Shown piece by piece: positions 8,794 through 18,262 of a DNA stretch of 64,000 nucleotides (positions are counted from its first letter, which is position 1; each line of letters starts with the position of its first letter). The position numbers and the translations under genes were made by a program. Source of the DNA: Flavobacteriaceae bacterium (GTDB lineage Bacteria > Bacteroidota > Bacteroidia > Flavobacteriales > Flavobacteriaceae); NCBI GenBank assembly GCA_021648755.1, contig JAKISG010000001.1:1-64000 (forward strand), given 5' to 3'. A model generated the notes under the pieces. The model was not told the DNA's origin, ran no database searches, and saw only the letters and a list, made by a program, of their open reading frames with translations.

Positions 8794-9636
8794 GGCAAAA
8801 AGTTTGTGTAATCTAAAAAGGAAAAAAGTAGTATCAGAGACACCTCTTAAATTTGCTCTAAAGAGTTTAATTTTGGCATTAAATGATTCTGCATTTGCAT
8901 TAGTATTTCGATTTATAAAGAAGTTTAAAATATTCTCAAAGTTTGCTTTTACAGTATTTGCTGTTGTATAAAACGTTTCTATTTTTTGTTCAAAAGTATC
9001 TTCTATCCAAAGGTTAAATCGTTCTAATGCTTTTAATTGGTCTGTACTTTCGTAAATGGATCTAAATTCTAAAGTGTGCTTATATGCTTTTTCTAATTCT
9101 GGATATAATTTAAATAATAAGTCTATTCTTATTTTTTGATTTTCGGTTAAATTATTAGGTTTCTTTGCTATGATATATCTACTTCTTGCCAATAATTGTT
9201 TTGGTGTATCTCCATTAGATAAAACTATGGGTTTATATTTAATTCCTTGTTTTTTTGCCTGTTCTATTGCTTTGTTTTCTTTATCTAATTCTTTCCATCG
9301 TTGTTTAATTCTGATATGTTGCAAAGATTCCATGGCTAATTTAACAACATGAAAACGGTCGGTAACTAAATATGCTTTGGGAAAAGATATCTTTACGGCT
9401 AATTCCATATTCTTTGCCATATCTAAAGTAATTTCTTTTACTTTGTTTCGTTGTTCTAACGGTATCTTTTCTAGCACCTTTATAATGTCGGATGATTTAG
9501 TTCCTTTTACAGATGCTATTAAAGTACCTTTCTTGCCTTTGCCCTTTTTATTAGTAATAAAAGTATATAATTCTCCTTGTGATAATGCAACTTCATCAAT
9601 ACTTAAATAGTCGCCCATATTTTTTGGGAACAACAT
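8791..9636 (-). CDS. IS transposase, catalytic DDE part (second frame)
   Basis: This is the DDE catalytic domain of an ISL3-type transposase. Candidate catalytic residues are the Asp in YLSIDEVAL, the Asp in VTDRFHVVKLA and the Glu in NANAESFNAKIK. The ATG at 9636 gives 281 residues, but the same frame stays open upstream to 9780 and encodes plausible protein (SSGFKQWNQKSHAEKY), overlapping the N-terminal ORF by 35 bases. The functional protein is therefore probably a fusion made by frameshifting, with this ATG being internal. The stop codon lies in the left inverted repeat. Confidence 0.85.
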   Translation of the reverse strand: MLFPKNMGDYLSIDEVALSQGELYTFITNKKGKGKKGTLIASVKGTKSSDIIKVLEKIPLEQRNKVKEITLDMAKNMELAVKISFPKAYLVTDRFHVVKLAMESLQHIRIKQRWKELDKENKAIEQAKKQGIKYKPIVLSNGDTPKQLLARSRYIIAKKPNNLTENQKIRIDLLFKLYPELEKAYKHTLEFRSIYESTDQLKALERFNLWIEDTFEQKIETFYTTANTVKANFENILNFFINRNTNANAESFNAKIKLFRANLRGVSDTTFFLFRLHKLFA

Positions 9637-9745
9637 ATATTTTTCTGCATGTGATTTTTGATTCCACTGTTTAAAACCACTACTAACTTCTTTGTAATGT
9701 TTTAATAATGTGTAAGACTTAACACCATAATAACTAGATATATTA

Positions 9746-10114
9746 CTAATGGTGTCTACTCGTGTCGATACCTGTACCTTTTAAAAAATCAGCAAGTTCT
9801 TCTGTTAATTTAGAACCTACTGCTATAAAACTATAATCACTCTTAATCTCTTGTTTAGTGTCTTTTTTACGCCACCTACGACGTTTAATAACTAAATAAA
9901 CCGCTTTACCTCGTATAGGAAAATCTTGAATTATCTTTGCTTCATAAAAACCTTTAGATTCATAATGTTCTTTGGTATATCCTTTGGGTAATTCGTTTTT
10001 CTCTTCTAAATAAATATGAAAAATTTCTCGCTTTAACTTTATCTCACATAAACGCTGAATATCGATAATGGTAAAATGTAATAAAAGGTCTTTGGGTAAA
10101 AATAAGTCTGTCAA
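9746..10114 (-). CDS. IS transposase, N-terminal region (first frame)
   Basis: This 122-residue ORF precedes the DDE part and ends 35 bases inside that frame. It matches the general look of the N-terminal region proteins of the Bacteroidota ISAon1 group: an acidic N-terminus, a GKAVYLVIKRRRWR basic segment that may bind the terminal repeats, and the end GTGIDTSRHH. A change to the +1 frame within 9746-9780 would join it to the DDE domain. The sequence T6A4 lies at the start of the overlap (about 9779-9788) and is a candidate slip site. Confidence 0.75.
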   Translation of the reverse strand: MTDLFLPKDLLLHFTIIDIQRLCEIKLKREIFHIYLEEKNELPKGYTKEHYESKGFYEAKIIQDFPIRGKAVYLVIKRRRWRKKDTKQEIKSDYSFIAVGSKLTEELADFLKGTGIDTSRHH

Positions 10115-10145
10115 AATTATATGTTTTTTAAAACAAAAATAACAT

Positions 10146-10171
10146 TAATCCCCAACTTTTATATGTGACCC
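10146..10171 (-). repeat. Right terminal inverted repeat of the IS
   Basis: Read on the minus strand it begins GGGTCACATAT and ends GGGGATTA, mirroring the left repeat. The transposase ATG lies 32 bases inside it. Confidence 0.8.
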
Positions 10172-10205
10172 CCTATAATTTTGATTTCCGAATATCATTC
10201 CGATA

Positions 10206-10910
10206 TTAAAAGTTTGGCTGTAAATTATATTTACTATAAAAATTATTTAAAAACGCGATAACTTCTTTTTTAGAATCTACAATAATCATTAAATCTAAAT
10301 CTTCTTTACTGATTGTTTTAAACTGTTTTAAAAGTGTTGATTTAATCCAATCAAAAATTCCAGACCAAAATTCTGACCCTACTAAAATAATAGGAAATTT
10401 GCCTATTTTTTTAGTTTGTATTAAAGTAATAGCTTCAAATAATTCATCTAAAGTACCAAAACCTCCAGGCATTACTATAAACCCTTGTGAGTATTTTACA
10501 AACATAACTTTGCGTACAAAAAAATAATCAAAGTCTAAACTTTTGTCTCTATCTATATATGGGTTATCGTGTTGCTCAAAGGGTAATTCAATATTTAAAC
10601 CCACAGAAATTCCTTTACCTCTGTAAGCACCTTTATTTCCTGCTTCCATAATCCCAGGACCACCACCAGTAATTACTCCATATCCATTTTGAGTTAATTC
10701 AAAACCAATTTCTTCTGCAAGTTTGTAATACTTTTCTTCTGGTTTTGTTCTTGCAGAGCCAAATATACTTACACAAGGACCTACTTTACTCAAGCGTTCG
10801 TACCCTTCAACAAATTCAGACATTATTTTGAATATTGCCCAAGAGTCGTTGGTTTTAATTTCGTTCCAAGTTTTTCGTTTTAACTTTTCTCTTATTTTTT
10901 TATCTGTCAT
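10206..10910 (-). CDS. LOG-family / TIGR00730 Rossmann-fold nucleotide hydrolase
   Basis: This 234-residue protein carries both signatures of the Lonely Guy family: GGGPGIMEAGNKGA and PGGFGTLDELFEA (PGGxGTxxE). Family members release free cytokinin-type bases from nucleoside 5'-monophosphates or act as related phosphoribohydrolases; the natural bacterial substrate is usually AMP-like or unknown. It is the last gene of a minus-strand run and the IS lies just past its 3' end. A short dyad, AATATC/GATATT, at 10191-10207 overlaps its stop. Confidence 0.9.
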   Translation of the reverse strand: MTDKKIREKLKRKTWNEIKTNDSWAIFKIMSEFVEGYERLSKVGPCVSIFGSARTKPEEKYYKLAEEIGFELTQNGYGVITGGGPGIMEAGNKGAYRGKGISVGLNIELPFEQHDNPYIDRDKSLDFDYFFVRKVMFVKYSQGFIVMPGGFGTLDELFEAITLIQTKKIGKFPIILVGSEFWSGIFDWIKSTLLKQFKTISKEDLDLMIIVDSKKEVIAFLNNFYSKYNLQPNF

Positions 10911-10961
10911 ATTTTAATTATTTTTGTTATTCCTTAATTAATCATTTTGCCGACTACCGCC

Positions 10962-13838
10962 TCAACTATCCATTTCCTTTTTTAAAAATTCTGCAGTATA
11001 ATTATTTTTAATTTTTATAATTTCTTCTGGAGTACCTTTGCATAATACTTGTCCGCCATTTTTTCCTCCTTCGGGACCGATATCAATAATATGGTCAGAC
11101 ATTTTAATAACGTCTAAATTATGTTCTATTATAAGTATTGTATTTCCTTTATCGGTCAATTTATTTAGAACCTGCATTAAAACATTAATATCTTCAAAAT
11201 GCAATCCTGTCGTTGGTTCATCTAAAATATATAAGGTATTTCCTGTATCACGTTTAGATAATTCTGTTGCTAATTTTATGCGTTGTGCTTCACCACCAGA
11301 AAGTGTGGTGGAAGGTTGTCCTAATGAAATATACCCTAAACCAACATCTTGAATTGTTTTTAATTTTCGATATATTTTAGGTATATTTTCAAAAAATAAA
11401 ACAGATTCATCAATAGTCATATTTAATACATCTGAAATAGATTTTCCTTTATATCTAATTTCTAGTGTTTCACGAGTAAATCTTTTTCCTATACAAGTTT
11501 CGCATGCAACATGAACATCAGGTAAAAAATTCATTTCTATAATTCTAATTCCACCACCTTGACATGTTTCACAACGACCATCTTTTACATTAAATGAAAA
11601 ACGTCCTGCTTTGTAACCTCTTATTAGAGCCTCTGGAGTTTTAGCAAAAAGCATTCTGATTTCTGTAAAAGTGCCTGTATAAGTTGCAGGGTTTGAACGT
11701 GGTGTTCTACCAATTGGAGATTGATTTATATCAATAATTTTATCGATATAATCTAAACCAGTAATTGATTTATATGGGAGGGGCTTTTTAACAGCTCTAT
11801 AAATATGTTGATTTATAATGCGATAAAGTGTTTCGTTAATTAAGGTAGATTTTCCGCTTCCAGAAACTCCAGTAACACAAATCATTTTTCCTAACGGAAT
11901 TGTCAAATTTACATTTTGTAAATTATTGCCACTAGCACCTTTTAAGGTAATTTTTTTTCCGTTTCCTCTTCGGCGTTTTTTGGGTATTGTAAATATTTTT
12001 TTTCCGTTAAGGTAAGCAGCAGTTAGGGTATTATTTTGAAGCATTTCAGCAGGTGTGCCTTTACTAATAATTTCACCGCCATTTTTTCCTGCTTTTGGAC
12101 CAATATCAATGATATAATCTGCCTCTAGCATGATATCTTTATCGTGTTCTACAACAATAATTGAATTGCCAATATTACGTAATTTTAGTAAAGAATTTAT
12201 TAATTTATGATTATCTCGTTGATGTAAACCAATACTAGGCTCGTCTAAAATATAAAGCACGCCAACTAATTGGGAGCCAATTTGGGTTGCTAATCTAATG
12301 CGTTGGGCTTCGCCACCAGAGAGTGTTTTAGAACTACGGTCTAAAGTTAAATAGTCTAAACCAACATCTAATAAAAATTGAATTCTTGTTTTAATTTCTT
12401 TAATAATTTCAGAGCCAATAATTTGTTGATTATTGGTTAGTTTTAATTTGTTAAACCAATCTGCCAATTGTATAATATCTAATTGTGCTAAATCGCTAAT
12501 GTTTTGGTTTTTAATTTTAAAAAACAAAGATTCTTTTTTTAGTCTAGAACCATTGCAGGTACTGCAAACATTTTCATCCATAAACCCTTTTGCCCAGCGT
12601 TTTATAGAATTTGAACCACTTTCATTATACTGGTTGGTAATGAATTTATGAATGCCTTCAAAATCTATTTCATAGTTTTGAGTAACTCCCATAACTTTAG
12701 ATTTTATTTCAAAACTATCATTTCCACCATTTAAAATTACTTCAATTGCTTTTTTAGGTATTTTTTTAATAGGCGTTGTCATTGTAAAACCAAAACGATC
12801 TGCAATAATTTGGAGTTGTTTAAAAATCCATGAATTTTTTTGCTCGCCAATAGGGGCAATGCCTCCATTTTGAATACTTAATTTTTCGTTTGGAAAGATT
12901 TTATCAAAACTCACTTCGTTTACTTTGCCAATACCGTTGCAATGTGAACAAGCACCTTTTGGAGAGTTAAAAGAAAAAGTATTAGGTTCTGGTTTAGGGT
13001 AAGAAATTCCGCTAGTAGGGCACATTAAATTTTTACTAAAATACCGTGCTTTTTTAGCGTCTTGAATAACCACCATAATAACACCATTACCATGATACAT
13101 AGCGGTATTTATTGCTTCGGATAATCTTTTATTAGCGTTTGAGTTATTTTTTTTAGTTAGAATTTCTGTTTTTGGTCTTTTGTTTATTGTTTTAACAGAC
13201 TCTATTTTTAGTCTATCAATAACAATTTCTATATCATGTGTTTTGTAACGGTCTAAGCGCATACCTTTGGTAATATCAATAATTTCACCATTAACACGAA
13301 CTTTTACAAAGCCCTGTTTAGCAATTTGCACAAAAAGTTCTCGATAATGCCCTTTACGAGATTTTATGACAGGTGATAGAATATTTATTTTTTGATTATC
13401 AAAATTTTTTAAAATCAAATTTTGAATTTGCTCATCAGAATAACTCACCATTAGTTCTTTGCTGATATAAGAATAAGCAGTACCAACACGCGCAAATAAT
13501 AAACGTAAAAAATCATAAATTTCAGTAATTGTACCAACTGTAGATCTTGGAGATTTATTAGTCGTCTTTTGTTCGATAGCAATTACAGGTGAAAGCCCAT
13601 CAATTTTATCAACATCTGGTCGTTCTAGATTACCTAAAAATTGCCTAGCATAAGCAGAAAAAGTTTCAATATATCTTCGTTGACCTTCGGCATAAATAGT
13701 GTCAAAAGCCAAAGAAGATTTTCCGCTACCAGAAATTCCAGTTATTACAACTAGTTGGTTTCTAGGTATTTTTATATCTATATTTTTTAAGTTATGAACT
13801 CGAGCTCCTAAAACTTCTATGTATTCTTGTTTTTTCAC
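10962..13838 (-). CDS. uvrA: Excinuclease ABC subunit A
   Basis: UvrA is the damage-sensing ATPase of nucleotide excision repair. Two ABC cassettes are visible: Walker A GISGSGKSS and GVSGSGKST, and two LSGGEAQRI signatures. The second zinc finger keeps all four cysteines (CETC...CETC). In the first, the leading pair reads CPTSG, with Ser for the second Cys, which I recall as usual for Bacteroidota UvrA. The frame stays open to a TTG at 13862, but that TTG sits inside a TAACTTG promoter-like box, so I prefer the GTG at 13838. This gives the family-like start of M-KKQEYIEVLGARVHN and 958 residues. The start remains uncertain. Confidence 0.93.
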   Translation of the reverse strand: MKKQEYIEVLGARVHNLKNIDIKIPRNQLVVITGISGSGKSSLAFDTIYAEGQRRYIETFSAYARQFLGNLERPDVDKIDGLSPVIAIEQKTTNKSPRSTVGTITEIYDFLRLLFARVGTAYSYISKELMVSYSDEQIQNLILKNFDNQKINILSPVIKSRKGHYRELFVQIAKQGFVKVRVNGEIIDITKGMRLDRYKTHDIEIVIDRLKIESVKTINKRPKTEILTKKNNSNANKRLSEAINTAMYHGNGVIMVVIQDAKKARYFSKNLMCPTSGISYPKPEPNTFSFNSPKGACSHCNGIGKVNEVSFDKIFPNEKLSIQNGGIAPIGEQKNSWIFKQLQIIADRFGFTMTTPIKKIPKKAIEVILNGGNDSFEIKSKVMGVTQNYEIDFEGIHKFITNQYNESGSNSIKRWAKGFMDENVCSTCNGSRLKKESLFFKIKNQNISDLAQLDIIQLADWFNKLKLTNNQQIIGSEIIKEIKTRIQFLLDVGLDYLTLDRSSKTLSGGEAQRIRLATQIGSQLVGVLYILDEPSIGLHQRDNHKLINSLLKLRNIGNSIIVVEHDKDIMLEADYIIDIGPKAGKNGGEIISKGTPAEMLQNNTLTAAYLNGKKIFTIPKKRRRGNGKKITLKGASGNNLQNVNLTIPLGKMICVTGVSGSGKSTLINETLYRIINQHIYRAVKKPLPYKSITGLDYIDKIIDINQSPIGRTPRSNPATYTGTFTEIRMLFAKTPEALIRGYKAGRFSFNVKDGRCETCQGGGIRIIEMNFLPDVHVACETCIGKRFTRETLEIRYKGKSISDVLNMTIDESVLFFENIPKIYRKLKTIQDVGLGYISLGQPSTTLSGGEAQRIKLATELSKRDTGNTLYILDEPTTGLHFEDINVLMQVLNKLTDKGNTILIIEHNLDVIKMSDHIIDIGPEGGKNGGQVLCKGTPEEIIKIKNNYTAEFLKKEMDS

Positions 13839-14030
13839 ATTAATTTTTTTTCCAAAGTGCAAGTTACAAAATTTAGTTTTTAGATTAATTATATACCTAC
13901 AATTAAATTTTGATTAAAATTTACACTAAAAACTTTGGGTTACATATGAGGCATGTTAATCTTGTTGTTTAAAGAAATCTCGTAATTATCTAAAATTAAA
14001 AAGGGATAGAATCATAAATTTTTTTAAAAA

Positions 14031-14834
14031 TTAAAGTTTATAATGTTTCATTAATATTTTTTCATAAAGACGGTCAGGTAATAATCGTTTGATATGAATT
14101 GCGTAGCGTTGCATAAAAGAACCTACTCTATATCTTACTTTGGGCTTCTTTTTTAGGATTATTTTATAAATTGCTTTTGCCATAATTTCTGGTTGTAAGC
14201 CAGTATTAACTTCGGCATCAATTTGTTTTAAAACTTTGGCATAATGTTCTTTGTAGTTTGAATTTTTAAATAAAGGTGTATGATAACGTCCTGCAGCAAT
14301 ATTAGTAACAAAATCTCCAGGAGCAACATCTACAACAGTAATTCCAAATTGTTTGGTTTCCAAACTTAAAACTTCTGAATAAATTGATAAAGCAGATTTA
14401 GAGGCAGAGTATATGCCACGATAAGGCAAGCCCATATAACCAGCAATTGAAGAAATATTTATTACTAATCCTTTTTTTTGCTTTCGCATTTCAGGTAAAA
14501 CAGTATTACATACATTAATAACGCCAAAAAAGTTAGTTTCAAATGCTTTTTTAATTTCTTCTAAAGGTGTTTCTTCTACAGGACCAGTAATACCTTTTCC
14601 TGCATTATTTATTAATACATCTAGTTTTCCTTCTTTTTTAATGATTTTTGAAACCGTATTTTTAATAGAGTTCTCATCAGATACATCTAAGGTTAACAAA
14701 GTAAATTTCGATTTTTTATAATTTAACGGATTTCTACTTGTGCCATAAACAACAAAACCTTTGTTATTTAAAAACTCGCCAATGGCTTTACCAATACCAG
14801 AAGAAGCTCCAGTAATTAAAACTATTTTATTCAT
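14031..14834 (-). CDS. Short-chain dehydrogenase/reductase
   Basis: This 267-residue SDR has the NAD(P)-binding TGASSGIGKAIG, the NNAG structural motif, the active Ser in NISSIAGYMG and the YSASK catalytic Tyr/Lys. The TSRNP after strand two suggests an NADP(H) preference (inference). Substrate cannot be deduced. The C-terminal tail is basic (KRLLPDRLYEKILMKHYKL). Its ATG stands exactly four bases after a -7 box, so its mRNA is predicted to be leaderless. Confidence 0.9.
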   Translation of the reverse strand: MNKIVLITGASSGIGKAIGEFLNNKGFVVYGTSRNPLNYKKSKFTLLTLDVSDENSIKNTVSKIIKKEGKLDVLINNAGKGITGPVEETPLEEIKKAFETNFFGVINVCNTVLPEMRKQKKGLVINISSIAGYMGLPYRGIYSASKSALSIYSEVLSLETKQFGITVVDVAPGDFVTNIAAGRYHTPLFKNSNYKEHYAKVLKQIDAEVNTGLQPEIMAKAIYKIILKKKPKVRYRVGSFMQRYAIHIKRLLPDRLYEKILMKHYKL

Positions 14835-14846
14835 TTAACAAAAATA
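14835..14846 (-). promoter_or_regulatory. TATTTTTG -7 box four bases before the SDR start codon
   Basis: On the minus strand TATTTTTG (14846-14839) is followed by TTAA and then the ATG. Transcription would start at or near the A of ATG. Confidence 0.45.
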
Positions 14847-14896
14847 GAAAAAAATACTTAGACCTTAAATATTATACAAAATATATAATATTAATT

Positions 14897-15733
14897 TTAA
14901 AAATGATATTTAACTAAGCCATTAATAGGGTATCTTTCAATTTTACCTAACTTTAAATTATATTCTTTGAAAATTAATTGTATTTCATCTTTTAAAAAAA
15001 AAGCAACTGAACCAATAAAGTGTATTGGTAATTTTTTACTTTCTTTATATTGTAAAATTTGATTTTCAATAAATAATTTAAGACCGTTATTTATTATTTT
15101 TTGCGCATAGTTTTCATTTTTATGGTGTATTAAGTAATGACTAAATCCTGCGAGATAAGTATTTGGATTTTCTTTTTGATAAAGATTTTTTTTAATTTTA
15201 TTTGGATTTAGGTTGTACTTTAAAGCAAACCCATCTGCAAAATTTTTAGGCATTTTATTGTAAAAATAATCGCGTAGTAGGGTTTTGCCAAAGTAATTTC
15301 CGCTCGCATCGTCCATTATTGAATACCCTAAAGATTTTATTTTTTGATGTGTTTTTTTACCGTCAAAATAAGAGCAGTTAGACCCAGTTCCTAAAATACA
15401 GACAATACTGGGCTCTGTAGTGACTGCATACACTGCTGCTTTGATATCTTCTTTAATAGTGATTTTTGCATTTTTAAAAAAAGAATTCAATATTTTTTTT
15501 AAATTTTTTTTAGAGGTTTTTGTACCGCAACCTGCACCATAAAAATAAACAGTTTTTATTTGCTCTTTGTTTTTTGTTAGTTTTTTGTTTTTTGTTAAGC
15601 GTTTTTTTAACACCTCTTTTTTAAAAACTGCTGGATTTAACCCTTTAGTTTTGGTTAGGAATAATTGTCTTCCTTTATTATCAACTGCAATCCAACTTGT
15701 TTTGGTAGAGCCACTATCTGCTATTAAAATCAT
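14897..15733 (-). CDS. BadF/BadG-type ATPase, N-acetylglucosamine-kinase-like
   Basis: This 278-residue protein belongs to the ASKHA fold family. The N-terminal phosphate-1 loop is ILIADSGSTKTSW, the phosphate-2 region VCILGTGSNCSYFDG, and an adenosine-like segment HFIGSVAFFL is near the C-terminus. Relatives in this phylum are annotated as N-acetylglucosamine kinases; the substrate is not proven here. Its ATG overlaps the stop of the adenosine deaminase gene (ATGA), so the two are translationally coupled. It contains a run of KNKKLTKNKEQ repeats of low complexity around residue 50. Confidence 0.85.
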   Translation of the reverse strand: MILIADSGSTKTSWIAVDNKGRQLFLTKTKGLNPAVFKKEVLKKRLTKNKKLTKNKEQIKTVYFYGAGCGTKTSKKNLKKILNSFFKNAKITIKEDIKAAVYAVTTEPSIVCILGTGSNCSYFDGKKTHQKIKSLGYSIMDDASGNYFGKTLLRDYFYNKMPKNFADGFALKYNLNPNKIKKNLYQKENPNTYLAGFSHYLIHHKNENYAQKIINNGLKLFIENQILQYKESKKLPIHFIGSVAFFLKDEIQLIFKEYNLKLGKIERYPINGLVKYHF

Positions 15734-16737
15734 TTATTTTTTTTGTAATAAGTTTCTAGTTCATTCAAGTATTTTTCTTTTGTAATTTTATCTAAAAAAG
15801 AATATTGAAATGAATTTTTTGCTAAGGTATATAAATCTTCTTTAGTTAAATTTAAGGCTTTTTGAATTTCGATATAATTCTGATTTACCTGTCCGCCAAA
15901 AAATGCAGGGTCATCTGAATTTATAGTAACTTTTAATCCTAAATCTAACATTTTTTTTAAAGGATGTTCTTTCAAATTTTTTACTACTTGTAGTGCTGTA
16001 TTTGATAACGGGCAAATAGTTAGCGCTAAGTCCTGTTTGATAATTTTTTTTATTAATGTAGTATCTTGCAAACAGTTGTTACCGTGGTCAATGCGTTTTA
16101 TGTTTAAAATGTCTAAAGCTTCCCAAATATAACCTGCATTACCTTCTTCGCCGGCATGTGCAACGGGAATGTAGCCTACCTCAACAGATTTTTTAAAAAC
16201 ATTTTTAAATTTTGAAGGCGGATTTCCTTTTTCAGACGAATCTAATCCAACACAAGTAATTTGATTTTTATAAGGTAAAGATTCTTCTAAAGTTTTAAAA
16301 GCATCTTTTTCTGATAGATGTCTTAAGTAACTCATTATTAATAAAGATGTAATACCAAATTGTATTTTAGCATCTTTTTGTGCTTTAGTAATTCCGGCAA
16401 TGACCGTTGCAAATTTGACACCTCTTTCTGTATGTGTTTGTGGGTCAAACATAATTTCAGTATGTCTTACATTTTGGGCATCACATTTTTTTAAATAACT
16501 AAAAGTTAGGTCGTAAAAGTCTTGCTCGGTAATTAAAACTTGCGCACCTTGATAGTAAATATCTAAAAAATCTTGCAGGCAGTTAAATTGATATGCATCT
16601 TGTATTTCTTTAATTGAGTTAAATGGGATTTTTATTGCATTTCGTTTGGCTATTTTAAACATTAGTTCTGGCTCAAAAGAACCTTCAATATGTAGATGTA
16701 ATTCTGCCTTTGGTAGATTTTCTATAAAATTTTTCAT
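15730..16737 (-). CDS. add: Adenosine deaminase
   Basis: This zinc-dependent deaminase converts adenosine to inosine in purine salvage. Metal and catalytic motifs are present: HLHIEGS (two His ligands), HAGEEG (His and general-acid Glu), DHGNNC, and NSDDPAFFGG (Asp ligand). The ATG at 16737 (MKNFIENLPKAELHLHIEGS) is chosen over a 12-residue upstream extension. It gives 335 residues, normal for the family. It is coupled to the kinase-like gene downstream by a four-base overlap. Confidence 0.92.
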   Translation of the reverse strand: MKNFIENLPKAELHLHIEGSFEPELMFKIAKRNAIKIPFNSIKEIQDAYQFNCLQDFLDIYYQGAQVLITEQDFYDLTFSYLKKCDAQNVRHTEIMFDPQTHTERGVKFATVIAGITKAQKDAKIQFGITSLLIMSYLRHLSEKDAFKTLEESLPYKNQITCVGLDSSEKGNPPSKFKNVFKKSVEVGYIPVAHAGEEGNAGYIWEALDILNIKRIDHGNNCLQDTTLIKKIIKQDLALTICPLSNTALQVVKNLKEHPLKKMLDLGLKVTINSDDPAFFGGQVNQNYIEIQKALNLTKEDLYTLAKNSFQYSFLDKITKEKYLNELETYYKKNK

Positions 16738-16892
16738 ATGTTTGTTTTTATTTTTTTCAAAACTATAGTGCATTAGGTAGTATGCCTATTTTCATAAAGC
16801 AAATATAATTCATTTTTTATGTTCTTTACGAAAATTTTAGTGACCTTTTATATGAAAAAACGGATAAACTTATTTAAGTGTCCTTAATTTTA

Positions 16893-16904
16893 TATATTTG
16901 TAAT
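16893..16904 (+). promoter_or_regulatory. TATATTTG -7 box four bases before the manA start codon
   Basis: TATATTTG (16893-16900) is followed by TAAT and the ATG at 16905. This predicts a leaderless manA transcript and supports the ATG over the upstream TTG at 16878, which would lie before the promoter. Confidence 0.5.
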
Positions 16905-17879
16905 ATGATATTAGAACCAATAAAATTTAAACCAATTATAAAAGAAAAAATTTGGGGAGGAATTAAATTAAAAACACTTTTAGGTAAGAAATCAGGGTCT
17001 GATAAAATTGGAGAAAGTTGGGAAATTTCATCGGTTGATACTGCTATTTCAGTTGCTATAACTACTAAAGATAGTGGTAAAACTTTAACAGAATTGATTC
17101 AGAAATACAAAGGCAAACTAGTTGGTGAAAAAGTTTATAATAAATTTGGAAATAAATTTCCGTTATTAATAAAATATATAGATGCCAAAGAGAATTTGAG
17201 TATTCAATTACACCCTAATGATGAACTAGCACAAAAAAGACACCAATGTTTTGGTAAAACTGAAATGTGGTATGTTATGCAAGCAGATAAAAATGCAGAA
17301 TTAATAGTTGGTTTTAAGCAAAAAACATCTAAAAAAGAGTATGTAAAGAGTTTAAAGAATAATAAAATCAAAGAATTACTAAATGTAGATAAAGTAAATA
17401 CAGGAGATGTTTATTTTATAAAAACAGGAACTATTCACGCTATTGGGGCAGGAGTAATGTTGGCAGAAATTCAACAAACAAGTGATATTACATATAGAAT
17501 TTATGATTGGGACCGTAAAGATACAGAAGGTAATTTAAGAAAGTTACATACAGAAGATGCTTTAGATGCAATAGACTTTGAAGTTAAAGAAACTTACTTA
17601 ACGACATATACTAAAACTAAAAATAAAGCAAAATTGATGGTAAAATGTCCTTACTTTACTACAAATATATTACAAGTTGAAAGTAGCGTAAAAGTAAATC
17701 ATAGTAAAAAAGATTCTTTTATTATCTATATGTGTGTTCAAGGAAATGTTATCTTTGCACACGAGAATAAAACAGTACAATTAAATTATGGTGAAAGTCT
17801 ATTAATCCCTAATAGTTTAAATGAATTTGAAATTCTTTCGAATAAAAAATCAGAGTTATTAGAAATTTATATTAATTAA
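16905..17879 (+). CDS. manA: Mannose-6-phosphate isomerase, class I
   Basis: ManA interconverts mannose 6-phosphate and fructose 6-phosphate, feeding GDP-mannose synthesis or mannose catabolism. The compact 324-residue form common in Bacteroidota starts MILEPIKFKPIIKEKIWGG. Zinc-binding motifs are visible: QLHPND, KTEMWYVM and the TIHAIG histidine. The promoter box just upstream supports this start. The stop is followed 18 bases later by a small conserved gene on the same strand. Confidence 0.93.
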   Translation: MILEPIKFKPIIKEKIWGGIKLKTLLGKKSGSDKIGESWEISSVDTAISVAITTKDSGKTLTELIQKYKGKLVGEKVYNKFGNKFPLLIKYIDAKENLSIQLHPNDELAQKRHQCFGKTEMWYVMQADKNAELIVGFKQKTSKKEYVKSLKNNKIKELLNVDKVNTGDVYFIKTGTIHAIGAGVMLAEIQQTSDITYRIYDWDRKDTEGNLRKLHTEDALDAIDFEVKETYLTTYTKTKNKAKLMVKCPYFTTNILQVESSVKVNHSKKDSFIIYMCVQGNVIFAHENKTVQLNYGESLLIPNSLNEFEILSNKKSELLEIYIN

Positions 17880-17897
17880 CAACAAACAAACATAAAA

Positions 17898-18161
17898 ATG
17901 GCAAGTATTAAAAATTTAAAAAAGGATTTAAATTACATTTATTCAGGTATTATTGAAGATTGCTATGTGTGGCAATTAGAGAATAGTGATAAGGCAGACG
18001 AGGCAGAAGTTATTATTGATGATGCAATTGCTTCTTTTGATGTATTGGTAGCAAAAGTAAACGATAAAAAAATAGAAAATAAAAAGGCGCATTTTAAGGG
18101 TATTATTACTGCATTAGAAAAAGATGTTAAAAAATTACAGTTAAAATTAGTCAAACTTTAA
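17898..18161 (+). CDS. Small conserved helical protein of unknown function
   Basis: This 87-residue soluble protein is predicted to be all-helical: an acidic middle (DKADEAEVIIDDAI) and a lysine-rich C-terminal helix (ALEKDVKKLQLKLVKL). No catalytic motif is visible. It follows manA after 18 bases and may share its transcript. I recognise it only as a small protein often seen in Flavobacteriia, without known function. Confidence 0.7.
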   Translation: MASIKNLKKDLNYIYSGIIEDCYVWQLENSDKADEAEVIIDDAIASFDVLVAKVNDKKIENKKAHFKGIITALEKDVKKLQLKLVKL

Positions 18162-18262
18162 CATTTAAAACTTAAAATTTAACATTTACGATGTAATGAT
18201 ACTATGATTGCTACGTTCTAAAGCATTGCTATGAGAAACTGAACCTACTAAAATAAAATTTT

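Larger units (their letters stand above)
8768..10171 (-). mobile_element. ISL3-type insertion sequence, about 1.4 kb
   Basis: The element is bounded by imperfect 26-bp inverted repeats starting GGGTCACATAT on each side (8768-8793 and 10146-10171), identical at 20 of 26 positions. Between them lie two minus-strand ORFs in different frames that together make a DDE transposase. The stop codon of the second ORF lies inside the left repeat. It resembles the two-ORF ISAon1 group that I recall from Bacteroidota, but a family database search would be needed to name it. No 8-bp target duplication is visible at the flanks. Both ORFs look intact, so the copy may still be active. Confidence 0.85.

Noticed and set aside
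8760..10180. An 8-bp target-site duplication around the IS
   Set aside because: The eight bases outside the left repeat (A-run ending in C) and the right repeat (CCTATAAT) do not match in any nearby register.
10962..13862. Loss of a UvrA zinc-finger cysteine (CPTSG) as a defect
   Set aside because: I recall this variation as usual for Bacteroidota UvrA; the second finger is intact and both ATPase cassettes are complete.
16878..16904. TTG start for manA nine codons upstream
   Set aside because: The extra codons cover the promoter box just before the ATG, and the family starts at MILEPIKF.
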